A DNA stretch of 64,000 bases from JACDAE01 sp963744875 (GTDB lineage: Bacteria > Chloroflexota > Ktedonobacteria > Ktedonobacterales > Ktedonobacteraceae), in assembly GCA_963744875.1 (NCBI GenBank), contig CAVUVQ010000011.1, positions 1-64,000 of the forward strand, given 5' to 3'. Shown here in pieces: positions 1 through 10,719 of this stretch. The number at the start of each line of letters is the position of its first letter. The first letter of the stretch is position 1. Below the pieces are notes generated by a model. The model was not told the DNA's origin. It ran no database searches and saw only the letters and a list, made by a program, of their open reading frames with translations. Position numbers and translations under genes: made by a program.

Positions 1-997
1 CTTTGGCCATGTTTTCATTCGCTACAACCCAGTCATGCATGTTGTCGCGCATGATATTCGGGTTGAAGTTAGTCGCGGTCGCCCACTTCCATCCAGATGC
101 GCAGCGGCTTCGCCGGGCTGTTCGGAATCAGGTTCTCATGGAACTCCCACGCGCCGTGCGGAGTCTCCGGATTGTACGGCCACTGCTGATTCACGTAAGT
201 GCCTGAGTAGGTGAGCACGCGGTGATACAGCTCCGGGTGATACCACGCCATGATCAGCGCCGCTGAACCGCCGGAACTGCCGCCCATCGTCGCGCGCGCC
301 TTCGGGATCTTTGGTCAGCTTCACGTTGTACTTCTTCTCGACCAGCGGCAGCACTTCCTTCTCGACAAACTCGGCGTACATTCCCGACATGGTGTCGTAT
401 TCCAGTCCGCGTTCACTGCCTTGGGCGTCGCCGCCGCCGTTGCCGATGGAGATCGCGATCATGACGGGCACCTTCTGCTGGCGATCAGGTTGTCGAGCGC
501 GGTGAACAGGCGCGGTCCGGTCCATCCGCTCCAACGATGAAAGGCGCGCCGTGCCCGGAACATATTGCTTCGGCACATACACGGCGACGCGGCGCGTGTA
601 CGGCGCTGGATGGCTGGTGGTGACGATCAGCTTCGCGGGATCGTTCGGGTCGGCGGTTCCAAGCGTGTCCGGCTCGCGAGCGATACCCGGATAGATCTTG
701 CTATCGGTAGATTCCATGGTGAAAGTGAAAACGGTGCCCTGCGGCACGCCCTCCTTCACAGTCATCTCCGGGGCGGCCGGGTGCGTGGGGCCAATGATAA
801 AGTTGCCGTCAGCCGTGGCGGGAGGGTTTTCACCATCCGCTAACTCTTTCGCCGCGACGTAGCCTGCCGTGTGGGTCGCGCGTCGGCGGCGTTGGCCGGC
901 GGGTGGCGCCGCTTGCCGCAGGCGCGCCAGCGGGAACCTGGGCCATAATCACGGCGGGCAGGCCGATGAGAAACGCGATGCTAACAAAACGGAACAT
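1..997 (-). CDS. Secreted enterochelin-esterase-like hydrolase, partial and frameshifted
   Basis: An alpha/beta-hydrolase of the PF00756 esterase family whose 3' end lies outside the window. The start at 997 has an AAGGA site seven bases upstream and gives a hydrophobic signal peptide (MFRFVSIAFLIGLPAVIMA). Recognisable blocks in order are GNFIIGPTHPAAPEMTV, FTMESTDSKIYPGIARE, VPVMIAISIGNGGG, the nucleophile elbow GGSSGGSAA near base 270, and NPNIMRDNMHDWVVANENMA at the window edge. These blocks fall in different frames, with breaks near bases 80, 290, 530 and 830-880, so the gene is broken only by small indels. Similar esterases are common in Solibacter-type acidobacteria. The substrate (ester, siderophore or carbohydrate ester) cannot be told. 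Next gene is divergent. Confidence 0.7.
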
Positions 998-1133
998 GAG
1001 GGAATCCTTCATAGGTCATTGGCGTGCCTGCAAACAACTCGGTGGAATCATATCACGAACTCCGATTCAGGAGCCAGCGCGGGAACCGCGCCTGCCATGT
1101 CGCGACCCCATGTTATCTTTGTGCCAGGGGTTC

Positions 1134-4100
1134 ATGCGCCGCGCTTTAATCTTTTCGGGATTGGTGTGCTTTGGCAGCGTGCTCCTCGCCCAGGCCCTCT
1201 TTCAAAAGCCAGTGACTGTTCTGGGCGATCCGAATTTCATCGGCACGGCAAGTAACCCCGTTGCCTTCGATACTCTGGTCCCAACTGGGTGGAGGGCAAA
1301 GAGTTGAACGCTCCCTCCGGAATCGCACTGGACATTTCGGTGTCGCCGCCTATCATTTACATCGCCGATACCGGAAACAATCGCGTGCTCGGATATCGCT
1401 ACGCTACCCAACTGGTGGCGGGATCGAAGGCGGACCTTGTCATTGGCCAGCTGGATTTTTACTCCAATCAGGCGCAGGGGCCAAGTAATGGCCGATCCAC
1501 CGGGCTGAGCAGCCCCACCGGACTTGCCGTTGACCATGCAGGCAATCTCTATGTCGCCGATACCGGAAACAACCGTGTTCTGTGTTTTCCGCAGCCGTTT
1601 GCCCCCGCAAATTCCAACCAGTTTCCGTCTTTGGTTATCGGACAGAAGACGCTGACCACCAACACAGTAAACCTGAATGGGCTCGGGGCTTCCACCCTCG
1701 CCACTAATGGGAGTGGCCTCGGACGCACCGGGATTGCCTTCGATCCATCGGGCAATTTATGGGTGGCAGATACGGGAAACAACCGGGTTTTGCGTTTTCC
1801 AGCGGCTGTCCTGGTCCCCGGCACGATCTTTCCCGCCGCCGATACGGTTATCGGACAAGCCACGTTCACCACCAACACGGCCTCAAATGCGCGCACCAAC
1901 CTGACGGCGCTGGCGGGGCCCAATGGCGTTTCGGTGGACAGCGGCGGAAATTTATATGTCACCGATCAGTATTACCGCGCGCTGGAGTATAACGCTCCTT
2001 TGAGTACAAACCAGGCGGCAGCAGCGGTTCTTGGCATCGATCAGACCAACAACAGTGCGACCACTCCCACCCAATACGCCCTGAACGCTCCAACCGGTGT
2101 GCTTGCACTGAATTCAGGCCCGATTGTAGCGGATACCGGCAACAACCGCCTCATGGTGTACAGCCCCAAAGGTAACTGGACCCAGCCGCAAATCTCCCCG
2201 CTGGCGAACGCCGTTGTGGGCCAGACTTCGTTCACTCAGAACCAGGCGAACCAGGGAAACGGCGATGCCTCGGCCAACAGCCTGAATGCTCCGGTGGATA
2301 TGGCGGCTACCGCGCAGGAATTGTTTGTGGTGGATGATGCCAATAATCGTGTGCTGGTGTTCGGGCTCAGCCCTACGGGGATATCAGGTTTGGCAGCCCG
2401 GGTAATTGGTCAACTCGACTTCCCCTACACCGGTAATAACATGGTGGACGGAAAAGGGTTCTCGTTTCCCGCTCAATACCCGGCGCAGGCCGTGCTCGAC
2501 ACTACTTCGTCTCCTCCGCACCTCTATGTGGCCGACACACAAAACAACCGCATTCTCGGCTTTAAGAACTTTACCAATCTGCAAAACGGGCAACCTGCCG
2601 ACCTTGTGATCGGGCAGCCGGATTTTAACCGCGCGGTAACGAACTACCCGTCCGGCAACCCCAATACTCCAACTGCTTCCAGCCTGAGCCTCCCCACTTC
2701 TCTCGCCCTGGATTCCGCTGGCAACCTGTACGTGACCGACACCGGAAATTCTCGAGTCCTGCGATTTCCCGCTCCCTATAAATCGGGTTCAACTGCGCTT
2801 GAAACAGCCGATCTGGTGCTTGGCCAGGCGGGTTTCACGTTGTATATCACGGATCCCACGTCCGTCACGCTGGCAACGCCCGTAAGTCTGGCATTCACTG
2901 GGAACGGGGCGAATGCCGCGAACACCAACAGCGGGTGGCTGGTAGTAGCGGACAGCGCACAAAATCGCGTGTTGTTATTTCAGAAGCCGTTTACGTCAGG
3001 CATGAGCGCGACCCTTGTATTGGGACAATCCAGCTTTAATACAAAGACTGCCGCTAGTACGGCGGCCGGTCTGAACTCGCCTCGCGGGGTGGGCGTTGAT
3101 CCCCAGGATCGGATTCTGGTGGCCGATTCGGGTAACGCGCGTGTTCAGGTATTCGATGTGGCGGGTAACCTGACCAACTCGGCTACCCCTTTGGTCAGCC
3201 TTCCCGGTTTCTCGTTGCCGCTGGGTATTGGAGTCGGCCCCGGAGGCGATTTTTGGGTTGCGGATTACAAAGCGAACCGGATCTGGCATTTCCCCTCAGT
3301 GCCGAATCTGGCGTTGACCAACGATGCCGCGGATACCGCACTGACCGTGCTGGCGCCCCACTCGGCATTTGTGGACCTATTCAACAACCTTGTCGCAACC
3401 GACGGAATTAACCGCGTGTTGTACTTCGTGCCTCAGATCAGCTATCAGAACGCGGCAAACTACAGTTCCAGGCCGCTTGCCGCCGGAACCATTGCCGCCC
3501 TTTATCCCACGGTAAGTACGAATTCCATTGCACAAGGCACGGCGACAGCGCCGGCTAACCAGTTCCCGTTGCCACTGAGCCTTTCCGACACGCAGGTGAC
3601 CATCAACGGAACGGCGGCGCCGCTATACTTCGTTTCGCCGGGGCAGGATAACATCATTCTGCCGCAGTCGCTCCCGGCTACGGGCTCCGCAAACCTGGAG
3701 GTAATCCGGCCTTCCACCGGGCAGATTCTGGGCGCGACCGAGGTTCAGCTTGCATCCGCTTCCCCGGGCCTGTTCACGCAGGGCGCAGTCGGGTCGGGGC
3801 CGCTGCTTGCTGTGAATGTGCAGGATTCAACCATAAACAGCGCGGCGCATCCAGTGGTACGGGGACAATACGTCATTCTTTACGGAACCGGCGTCGGACC
3901 CGTTCCGAACCCTCCTGCCGATGGTGCAGCAGCTTCGGGGCAGTCAGCGTCAGACTTTCCTCAGGTTCTGATAGCCGCATCGACAACCGGCGGAACGACC
4001 GGAACAACCACGCCCGCGTTCATACCCGCTAACGTGAGTTACTCCGGACTGGCGCCGGGATTCGCGGGACTCTGGCAGATCAACGTGCAGATTCCAATCA

Positions 4101-4201
4101 ACGCGCAGGCCGGTAGCGCCGTGGTGATCAGACTGTTCGAAAAAGACGTTCCTAATCTGGACCAGACCAGCACGCTGACGACTACGATCGCCGTCAACTG
4201 A
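1134..4201 (+). CDS. Secreted NHL-repeat protein with Solibacter-type C-terminal domain
   Basis: A protein of about 1,020 residues, exported by the signal peptide MRRALIFSGLVCFGSVLLAQ. The ATG at 1134 reads in one frame to about 1285 and then must shift by one base to join the long downstream frame that begins EGKELNAPSGIALDI. At least ten beta-propeller NHL units follow, each carrying a YVADTGNNRVL-like core and usually followed by LVIGQ. The last ~250 residues (NAANYSS..., SPGLFTQG, ILYGTGVGPV, GLAPGFAGLWQINVQIP) match the domain first catalogued in Solibacter usitatus as TIGR03437. I infer an extracellular or surface propeller with a binding or adhesive role; no catalytic motif is visible. 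The domain is the best taxonomic marker for this end of the window. Confidence 0.85.
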
Positions 4202-4218
4202 CGGCATATTGATTACAA

Positions 4219-6754
4219 TTACTTCTTACCGAGTAGCCTCAGGCGTAAGTTGAAAGCCCGGGGCTGACCGCGCGCGAACAGAAGAAACTGCGGCGAATTG
4301 GCGTCTGTGTTTACTACATTGGGATTGGCGCGATCCAGCGCGTTGATCACTCCGAGCCGCAATGCCCATAAATAGCCATGGAAACGAAACTGCCTTTCGA
4401 GCGCCACGTTTAACAGAAGGTACGGCGGATAACGCAAAGAGTCGGGAGGTCCAGCCAGGTAGCCAGCCTCCGTTACGGCGCTAAAGGGAAAACCGGTGTG
4501 GTACTCGCCGAGTAACTGCAGGTCCGTGTCCTCCACGATGGGGCGGAACAGTGGGGGAAACCACTTTTTCTCCAACGGAGCCCAACCCCACATCAGAATC
4601 CGGCTGGGAGCATCCCAGGGCAGCGGACCGCCGGACTGCGGCGTAAGCACCGGGTTCTCAATGGTGTATTGCACCACTGCATTGGATCTGGCCTCTGAGC
4701 GGGTGTAGCTTGCAAGCCATTGATATTTCGAGAGAAACGTACGGCGCAGGGTGATTTCGGCCGCGCGGTACTTCGTGTACCGTGAGTTATCAACTACATA
4801 CTCGTTCATGGCCACCGCTGACAGTGGCATATTGATCGAATTTGCCACCTTCGATTCCGAACTAGTCGCAATCTGATCGAGCGCAAACCCGCGGCTCCCT
4901 TCACGGTCCGTGAGATCGAGCCGGCCGACCAGATTCCATAGCAGCCGCATTTCCGCCGACACGCTGGAGACCGTGTATCGCGGCGTGCGCAGATCGCGCG
5001 TGTTCAGCAGATAAAACGTTTGCGTGGGCGCACCCTGCGGCAAGCCGTTCGGCGCGTAGTATGTCATCAGACTGGTCTGCTCTTCACTGAGCGCAAGAAG
5101 GGCCAAGGTGGGCGTGTCGTAGTAGGTACCCCATCCCGCTGACAATTTGAGGCCTCCGGGAACCTTAGGCGCCCAAGCGGCAGCCAGTCGGGGCGCTGGC
5201 GGAGCGGTCCCGTCACGCGGTTCCATTGTGTCCGCAAACCGATGTCGAAACTCAGCCCCGTGGCGGGAATCCAGTGGTCCACCACATAACCGTATGCCTG
5301 AGGGTCGTTAACCGATTGGTGCGGAGAACCCTCGAAGGTAATGGACCGAACGACGCTGTTATCCACACCGATCACGCTCAAGTCGTGCCGGTCCAGCGTC
5401 TGGCGGAAGGCGCTCGCTTCAAGATCGGTTCCGATGCGGAATTGATGCGTGCCCATCGCGTGCCAGGGACGAAATACCGCATTAACCAAGCCTTCCCGGC
5501 GCGAGGTGCGCGACGTGTCGTCGCGAAAAAAATTCCCCGAGGCTCCGAAAGGCGTCATCTCATAAGCTTGCGATCCCTGAGGCGAAGTCCGTACATAGTT
5601 ATCCGTACTTGCCAGACCGACTTCAATCAGATTGCCATCGACGATGAATTGGTCCTTAACGGTTGCCACTATCATCGCCGTCCGCTGATCGACTGTGGTC
5701 TGAATAGGGTCCAGGACCGACAAGCCATTGTTCCATTGGTTGCTGCGGTTATACAGGACGCTGAAAGTCAGCGTCTGCCAGTCGGACACATTCCACTGAA
5801 AGCGCGTGAGGCCGCTGCCGCTGAAGCCGCTGGTCCGGTTCTGACCCTTCGGCAAAGACGGCACCGTATTCGAGGTGAAAAAAGGATCGAAGGCCGTATG
5901 GAACCACAGTTTACCTTTTCGAATGGGCCCGGAGGTCATCAAACGCGGCGACCAGTGGCTCAGATGCAGGCCGCCGTATGTGTCGAACGACGGGAACGGA
6001 TTGGTTGCCCCAAAACGCCATTTGTCGTCGCCCATTTCCGTCTTGATCTCGACCGTACCAGCCGAGCCTTTGTCTTCCGCCGGCATGCGATCAGAATTCC
6101 ATTCCACCGCCTGTACCGTATCCACACTAAGCCGCGCGGGTCAGACCGCCAGTCGCCGGGTTCGATATGTCGAATCCATCCAGCCGGTAACTGGTCTCGT
6201 AGGTTCTCCCCCGTTGAAATGAATATTGCCGCTGGTGTCCTGAATCGCGCCAGGCATGAGCGGCAACGCCTGGCGGTAATCCTGCGCGGCGGCATAGGGA
6301 AGGTTGAGAATAGCCTGCTCGTCCAGGCGCTTGACTTCCGCGGTTTGATCGGGGTGGATGACCGGCGGGAGTACGGCACATCGATCGACTCCGCCAACTC
6401 TTTCAGATGACTCAGGCGAATGTCGACGGAGGTGGTCGGGTCCAGATGCGTATTCTTATTCTTAAGTAGAAAAAACCCCTCGCGCTCAACGCGTAGCTGG
6501 TAATCGCCCGGTGCGGCAAGCTCGAATCGAAAGACAGGCCGCATCGCTGGTCGTGGCTGCCGACACGCCGACGCCAGGTTCCGGGGAATCGGCAATTACC
6601 CGCGCACCGCCATGGGATTGCCTGTTTCGTCTGTGACCGTACCGGTGATCGTAACTCCGGCTGCCGCAAGCCAAGCCGTAGTCAAGGCGATTAACGCAAA
6701 TGCGGTTATTTTCCAACAAGCCTCCGATTCTGAACGGCTGATGCACTTACCCAT
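4219..6754 (-). CDS. TonB-dependent receptor with carboxypeptidase-regulatory N-terminus, frameshifted
   Basis: An outer-membrane receptor of the large acidobacterial type, about 840 residues. The start at 6754 begins MGKCISRSESEAC followed by a hydrophobic export segment and ITGTVTDETGNPM, the opening strand of a carboxypeptidase-regulatory (CarboxypepD_reg) beta-sandwich. Then come GDYQLRVEREGFF, plug-domain sequence (QDYRQALPLMPGAIQDTSG, RTYETSYRLDGFDISNP, DTVQAVEWNSDRMP) and beta-barrel sequence ending NLRLRLLGKK. The pieces alternate between frames, with at least six breaks between about 5150 and 6620, so the protein is readable only after indel correction. It lies downstream of the LptF/LptG-like gene and converges on the NHL gene. 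The transported ligand cannot be inferred. Family known mainly from Acidobacteria. Confidence 0.75.
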
Positions 6755-6809
6755 CGTAGCGGAATCGGCAGCCGAGGAAACCAGGACTATTAGCAGCCTG
6801 ACGCCAAAG

Positions 6810-7585
6810 TCACTTGGCTAACTTCTCATTCGTAGGATTAAATACATGCCAGCGAGTGAAAAAGTTGTCTGGAGCCCAGACGGCCACGTATGGCTGAAGA
6901 TACCTAGGTTCCCCATCTGCTCAAACAGAGTGTTGGTTTCGAGGTAGGCCATGGCGAGCCCGATGCTGACCCCGACCCCAGCCATGGCGCCGCGATTTCC
7001 CACCAGAAAACCAAAAGGTACGGAATGAGCGCATTTGTCAGGGCGAATAAAGGCGCGGTAAATTTCTTGTAGTACTGGACCCGGAGCTTGACCGTGTCGA
7101 AGTCGAAGCCGCTCGCTTTGAGCTCCTGAATATAATCGGCCAATTGCAAATAGTTCATTTGCTGGTTTTGCCGCGCCTCGATCAGAAAAGCGTTTTCGGG
7201 CGTTTCGGTGATTTCTGGAAAGGTGGTGGACGCGAAGGTGTTCACCCGGCACTCCATCGTCCTGTCGCAGATATCGACCGCCTGACCCTGCTGAAAAATC
7301 CAGGTCCTGGCGTTTGGCTCCCAGCGGGCGCTCTTCGCGTTAATCTCTCTGATGAGCCGAAAACTCCTGGGCTCGATTTCGTAAACCCATGGCTCTACCA
7401 TCTCGTTTTTCGCTGGATCGTAATACCGGAAGTAAAAGATGCGGTAATCGTGGAACACCCATTTGCGTTCCGGATTCAGAAAGGTCTGCGCCGGCCGCCC
7501 CTTGATCTTGTTGAGAAGCGAGTCCTGAATCTGATTGGCGCGTGGAATCCAGGAGTAATCGGCCCCGAATGCCGCGGCGCTGATA
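6810..7585 (-). CDS. LptF/LptG-type LPS-export permease, 5'-truncated and frameshifted
   Basis: The C-terminal two-thirds of an inner-membrane permease of the lipopolysaccharide exporter (YjgP/YjgQ family). The periplasmic portion is clear: NQIQDSLLNKIKGRPAQTF, ERKWVFHDYRIFYFRYYDP, then NYLQLADYIQELKASGFD and the final membrane segments FALTNALIPYLL and GAMAGVGVSIGLAMAYLE. The frame breaks near 7000 and again near 6900; after correction it ends NFFTRWHVFNPTNEKLAK with the stop at 6810. The N-terminal membrane helices are absent because sequence homology stops abruptly at about 7590, where unrelated DNA begins. A lipopolysaccharide exporter fits a Gram-negative acidobacterium and does not fit the monoderm genome on the other side of the break. 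Confidence 0.7.
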
Positions 7586-7605
7586 ACGAAGCAGACTGGA
7601 GTTGT
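7570..7605. other. Probable chimeric junction between two genomes
   Basis: To the left the minus strand encodes an LptF/LptG permease, and to the right the plus strand encodes the end of a type II NADH dehydrogenase. Each gene loses its 5' portion at this point. Base composition, codon use and taxonomic character of the genes all change here. Nothing resembling an integrase, transposase, tRNA or repeat lies at the break. Confidence 0.75.
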
Positions 7606-7792
7606 CGATATTGGCCCGTTGCGTTTCACTGGTTTTCTGGCGTGGCTCACCTGGCTCTTCGTGCATATTCTCTTCTTGATCGGGACGCGTAATCGTTTGA
7701 TTGTTTTCTTTCAGTATGCCTGGGCGTACTTCACGTTCCAGAGAGGTGCGCGTGTCATCTTACCTGGTGGTAGCGACCGTTCGCCTACATAG
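7583..7792 (+). CDS. Type II NADH dehydrogenase, C-terminal fragment
   Basis: About 65 residues at the end of a FAD-dependent NADH:quinone oxidoreductase (NDH-2), a single-subunit membrane-associated enzyme feeding electrons from NADH to quinone. The fragment reads VVDIGPLRFTGFLAWLTWLF, then VHILFLIGTRNRLIVFFQYA, then WAYFTFQRGARVI and stops at 7792. This amphipathic/hydrophobic tail is characteristic of NDH-2 proteins and anchors them to the membrane. All of the nucleotide-binding part is missing, cut at the junction near 7590. It is the first chloroflexote gene of the window. The exact first genuine codon cannot be fixed. Confidence 0.75.
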   Translation: MTKQTGVVDIGPLRFTGFLAWLTWLFVHILFLIGTRNRLIVFFQYAWAYFTFQRGARVILPGGSDRSPT

Positions 7793-7881
7793 ACTTACAC
7801 AACAACGGCATACAACAATTTAGCATGCTCTTGAGATATAAGGAGAGGAGAAAAGATATAATCTAGTTTACAAACGGGCAA

Positions 7882-7916
7882 GGTTAAGAAGCAGGATTGA
7901 TGTCTTGCTTCTTACC
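7882..7916. other. Hairpin in the spacer ahead of the response-regulator gene
   Basis: The arms GGTTAAGAAGCA and TGCTTCTTACC pair almost perfectly around a 12-base loop. It lies 90 bases after the NDH-2 stop and about 110 before the next start. There is no strong T-run after it, so it could be a weak terminator of the NDH-2 gene or a leader structure. The remaining spacer (7793-8023) contains a TATAAT at 7857-7862 but no well-spaced -35 box. Confidence 0.4.
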
Positions 7917-8023
7917 AATTTCTAACCTTTTTGAGGTATAAATAGAGAGAAGCACAGCATCAGAAAGGAGCGTGCGGCAATTCACTCCTGGCATGAATGC
8001 ACGGAGTCCTTTTCTGCAATCGT

Positions 8024-8707
8024 ATGAAGAAACGGATACTTGTCGTCGAGGACGAACAACCCATCCTCCAATTTCTCCACCGTGGATTGATACACAAAGG
8101 TTTCGAGACGATTCTCGCTGTTAACGGCGAGGAAGCTCTCAAAGCAGTGCATGATCGTGCCCCAGACCTTGTTGTTCTCGATGTGATGCTGCCAGATTTT
8201 GATGGTGTTGAGGTCTGTCGTTATCTGCGCTCAATGGGAAATGAGACCTTGCCCATCTTGATGCTCACCGCTAGAGATGAATTAACCGATAAAATTGCTG
8301 GACTTAATAGTGGGGCCGATGATTATATTACCAAACCCTTTGATTTTGAAGAACTGGTTGCGCGTATACGTGCCGCATTACGCCGCGTTGAGAACACACA
8401 ATCCCTCTCACAAATCATTGAGGTAGGAGACCTGGTGATTGATGAAAGCACGCATCAGGTCACAAGGGCAGGCAAACTGATAGAATTGACCCGGCGCGAG
8501 TATGACCTGCTCGAATTGCTGGCGCAGAATGTTGGACATGTGCTGTCAAAAGAGCGGATCTTTGAACGCGTCTGGGGGTATGATAATGAAGCCGGGCTGG
8601 AAGTGATTAAAGTTTATATCAACTATCTCCGCGTCAAGTTAAACAGCGAGAATCAGCCTGACCTGATACATGCCGTACGAGGCGTAGGATATATGCTCAA
8701 ACTGTAA
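8024..8707 (+). CDS. OmpR/PhoB-family response regulator
   Basis: A 227-residue two-component regulator. The receiver domain (residues 1-120) has the acidic pocket in ILVVEDEQ, the phosphoacceptor Asp in VVLDVMLPDFDGVEV, the switch Thr in LMLTARDE and the Lys in ITKPFDFEEL. The C-terminal winged helix (about 130-227) contains LTRREYDLLELLAQNVG and ERVWGYDNE, ending RGVGYMLKL, typical of the OmpR/PhoB group. I start at the second in-frame ATG (MKKRILVVEDE), since receiver domains normally begin there; an ATG nine codons upstream at 7997 is possible. The kinase gene follows 12 bases later, so the two are one operon. Target genes are unknown. Confidence 0.92.
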   Translation: MKKRILVVEDEQPILQFLHRGLIHKGFETILAVNGEEALKAVHDRAPDLVVLDVMLPDFDGVEVCRYLRSMGNETLPILMLTARDELTDKIAGLNSGADDYITKPFDFEELVARIRAALRRVENTQSLSQIIEVGDLVIDESTHQVTRAGKLIELTRREYDLLELLAQNVGHVLSKERIFERVWGYDNEAGLEVIKVYINYLRVKLNSENQPDLIHAVRGVGYMLKL

Positions 8708-8719
8708 GGAAGATCGTCT

Positions 8720-10257
8720 ATGGCAACAAAGATGCGCCAGAAACTTCGTGTTCCCTGGCTATTCACTCTGATCAAAAGACCCCATTCGTTACGCACACGA
8801 TTAGTGCTCTGGAATAGCTTGATTCTTCTTTTGACGCTCATCATTCTCAGTAGCATCATATATTCACTGGTCACGTACTATCTGCAAAGTAGCCAGGACC
8901 AACGCCTTGAAATCCAGGGAGAGAAATTACAACTCGCAACCACGATCTGGCTCTTAGCAGGCCATCCCATCAATACGACCCTTTTCAATCAACTGGTACA
9001 AAGCGCCCAACAAGACGAGTTCACTCCCGATCCACTTTACGTCAAGATCTTTGATGCCAGAACGGGAAAACAGCTACAACGATCACCTAATCTCCAAAAG
9101 AAAGCATACAATATAGACAAAGCGATTTCACGGCAGCACTTCACGGTAAGAAAACATTTTATACCTATCAGAACGGTACTGGGACCCAGGTTCGCGTCCA
9201 GACTCTTCCTCTGCAAAGCCCAACGCATCAGATTCTTGCCGTTGCACAGGTCGGTCGGTCACTGGCAGCGATACAACAGGTGCAGAGAATTCTCGCACTT
9301 GTCCTGAGCATAGGAGGATTGTGTGCTATCTTCATGGCATATCTCGTCAGCCTCTGGCTTACCAGTCGAGAATTGCGGCCACTCCATCAATTAAGTCTTA
9401 CGATGAGGAATTTAAGCACGCAAGGGCTGGGCGTGCATCTGCAATCAACAAAACAGGCTGTTGAGATGAAATTGCTGATCGAAGCGTTCAATCAGATGTC
9501 AGACCGTCTTGAAGCAGGCTTCACGCTACAACGTAATTTTGTCGCCGACGTTTCCCACGAACTCAGGACGCCGCTCACGGCGCTACGTGGTCAGATAGAG
9601 GTTCTTTTCATGGATTCTCATCTGAGTGAGGAAGCCAGCCAGGATCTCCGGCAGATACAGGCCGAATTAGTCCATCTCTCGCGTATCGTCAGTAATCTGC
9701 TGGCGATGGCTCGTGCCGAGATTGGAGTTCTCCCCCAGGTTTCCGGTGAAAGCATTCAACGTGTTGAACTGGATCTGCTCCTGATCGAAGTTGCTCGCCA
9801 GGCACGCTTTCTCAATCAACAGATCGCACTGGAATTGGGAGAGCTGCAACAGATCTGGACGCTGGGTGATGCTGATCTGCTCAAACAACTCCTGCTCAAT
9901 ATTGTCGAGAATGCACTGGCGTATACTCCTTCAGGAGGCACCGTCCAACTGGAAGTGATGCATGCTTCAATACTTCCTGCTCTGCTCAAGGAAAAGAATG
10001 AGAATGGGCACACCGAATGGGCAAAGATTACTATTCGCGATACCGGTATGGGGATTGCGCCCGCTGATCTCCCCCATATTTTTGAGCGTCACTACCGCGT
10101 ACCTCAGACGAGATCGCGCAGTAAACTCGGCTCAGGTCTTGGACTTGCGATCGCGCGACTCATCGCTCAAGCACATGGAGGAGAGATTACCGTTGAAAGC
10201 GAACTGGCGAAGGGGTCGTGCTTCTCTGTCTGGCTCCCATGTGTCGCCCCGGAATGA
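8720..10257 (+). CDS. Membrane sensor histidine kinase, one frameshift
   Basis: The partner kinase of the preceding regulator, about 510 residues. It opens with a cytoplasmic segment and a transmembrane helix (LVLWNSLILLLTLIILSSII), an extracellular sensor region, a second helix (ALVLSIGGLCAIFMAYLVSL), then a HAMP linker, the H-box ADVSHELRTPLTALRGQIEV, the N-box LLNIVENALAYTP, and the G-boxes DTGMGIA and GSGLGLAIARLIAQAHGG. The frame changes near 9125-9135: after AISRQH the next frame continues KKTFYTYQNGTGTQVRVQTL and IQQVQRIL into the second helix, so a single indel explains the break. It converges with the MarR gene, only 11 bases away. The sensed signal is unknown. Confidence 0.88.
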
Positions 10258-10268
10258 AATCAGACGCT

Positions 10269-10706
10269 TCAAGCTTCTTCCGCGTTATGCGTCTTGATCA
10301 GGAGCGTATTGAGTATGTCAACGAGGGCCGGCCCAGTTGATCGCAACTCGGTGAGCATATGGTGGGAAAGATGCTGTAAAATTTCTTCCCCCTGGGGCGT
10401 CAGATTGACAAGAACCCGCCGCTGATCCTCCTCATCACGGTGTCGCTCGGCAAATCCACGTTTCACAAGTCGATCAATCAATTCAACGGTGCTATGGTGT
10501 CTTAATTGAAGCCTCTCAGCAAGCTCACTCACTGTTGCTTGCCTTCCTTCCGGCAATCCCTTTATTGTAAGCAACAGTTGATGTTGCTGCGGTTCGAGAT
10601 CAGCGGTATAAGCCGCTTCTTCGCTAAAGCGAAGAAAGCGACGGATCTGGTAGCGAAACTCTGCCAGTGCCTGATAATCAGAGATCGAAATGTTCTCTCC
10701 ACGCAT
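10269..10706 (-). CDS. MarR-family transcriptional regulator
   Basis: A 145-residue dimeric winged-helix repressor of the MarR/PF01047 type. The recognition region is visible as ATVSELAERLQLRHHSTVEL followed by IDRLVKRGFAERH, and the wing as DEEDQRRVLVNLTPQGEEIL. Helices LAEFRYQIRRFLRFSEEAAY at the N-terminus and a C-terminal helix provide the dimer interface. Its start lies 13 bases after the stop of the ClC transporter gene on the same strand, so both are probably transcribed together from the region around 12.6-12.7 kb. MarR proteins usually control their own operon in response to small acidic or phenolic ligands; a palindrome upstream of the transporter gene is a candidate operator. The ligand is not deducible. 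Confidence 0.88.
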   Translation of the reverse strand: MRGENISISDYQALAEFRYQIRRFLRFSEEAAYTADLEPQQHQLLLTIKGLPEGRQATVSELAERLQLRHHSTVELIDRLVKRGFAERHRDEEDQRRVLVNLTPQGEEILQHLSHHMLTELRSTGPALVDILNTLLIKTHNAEEA

Positions 10707-10719
10707 AGTTCTTCTCCCA

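Noticed and set aside
5226..6410. 394-codon open frame on the plus strand
   Set aside because: It lies opposite the TonB receptor gene, has no recognisable domain and an Arg/His-rich composition typical of antisense shadows in GC-rich DNA.
7560..7792. Genomic island boundary by lateral transfer
   Set aside because: No integrase, tRNA or flanking repeat; both genes at the break are truncated and the left side encodes diderm-specific envelope functions. A chimera is simpler.
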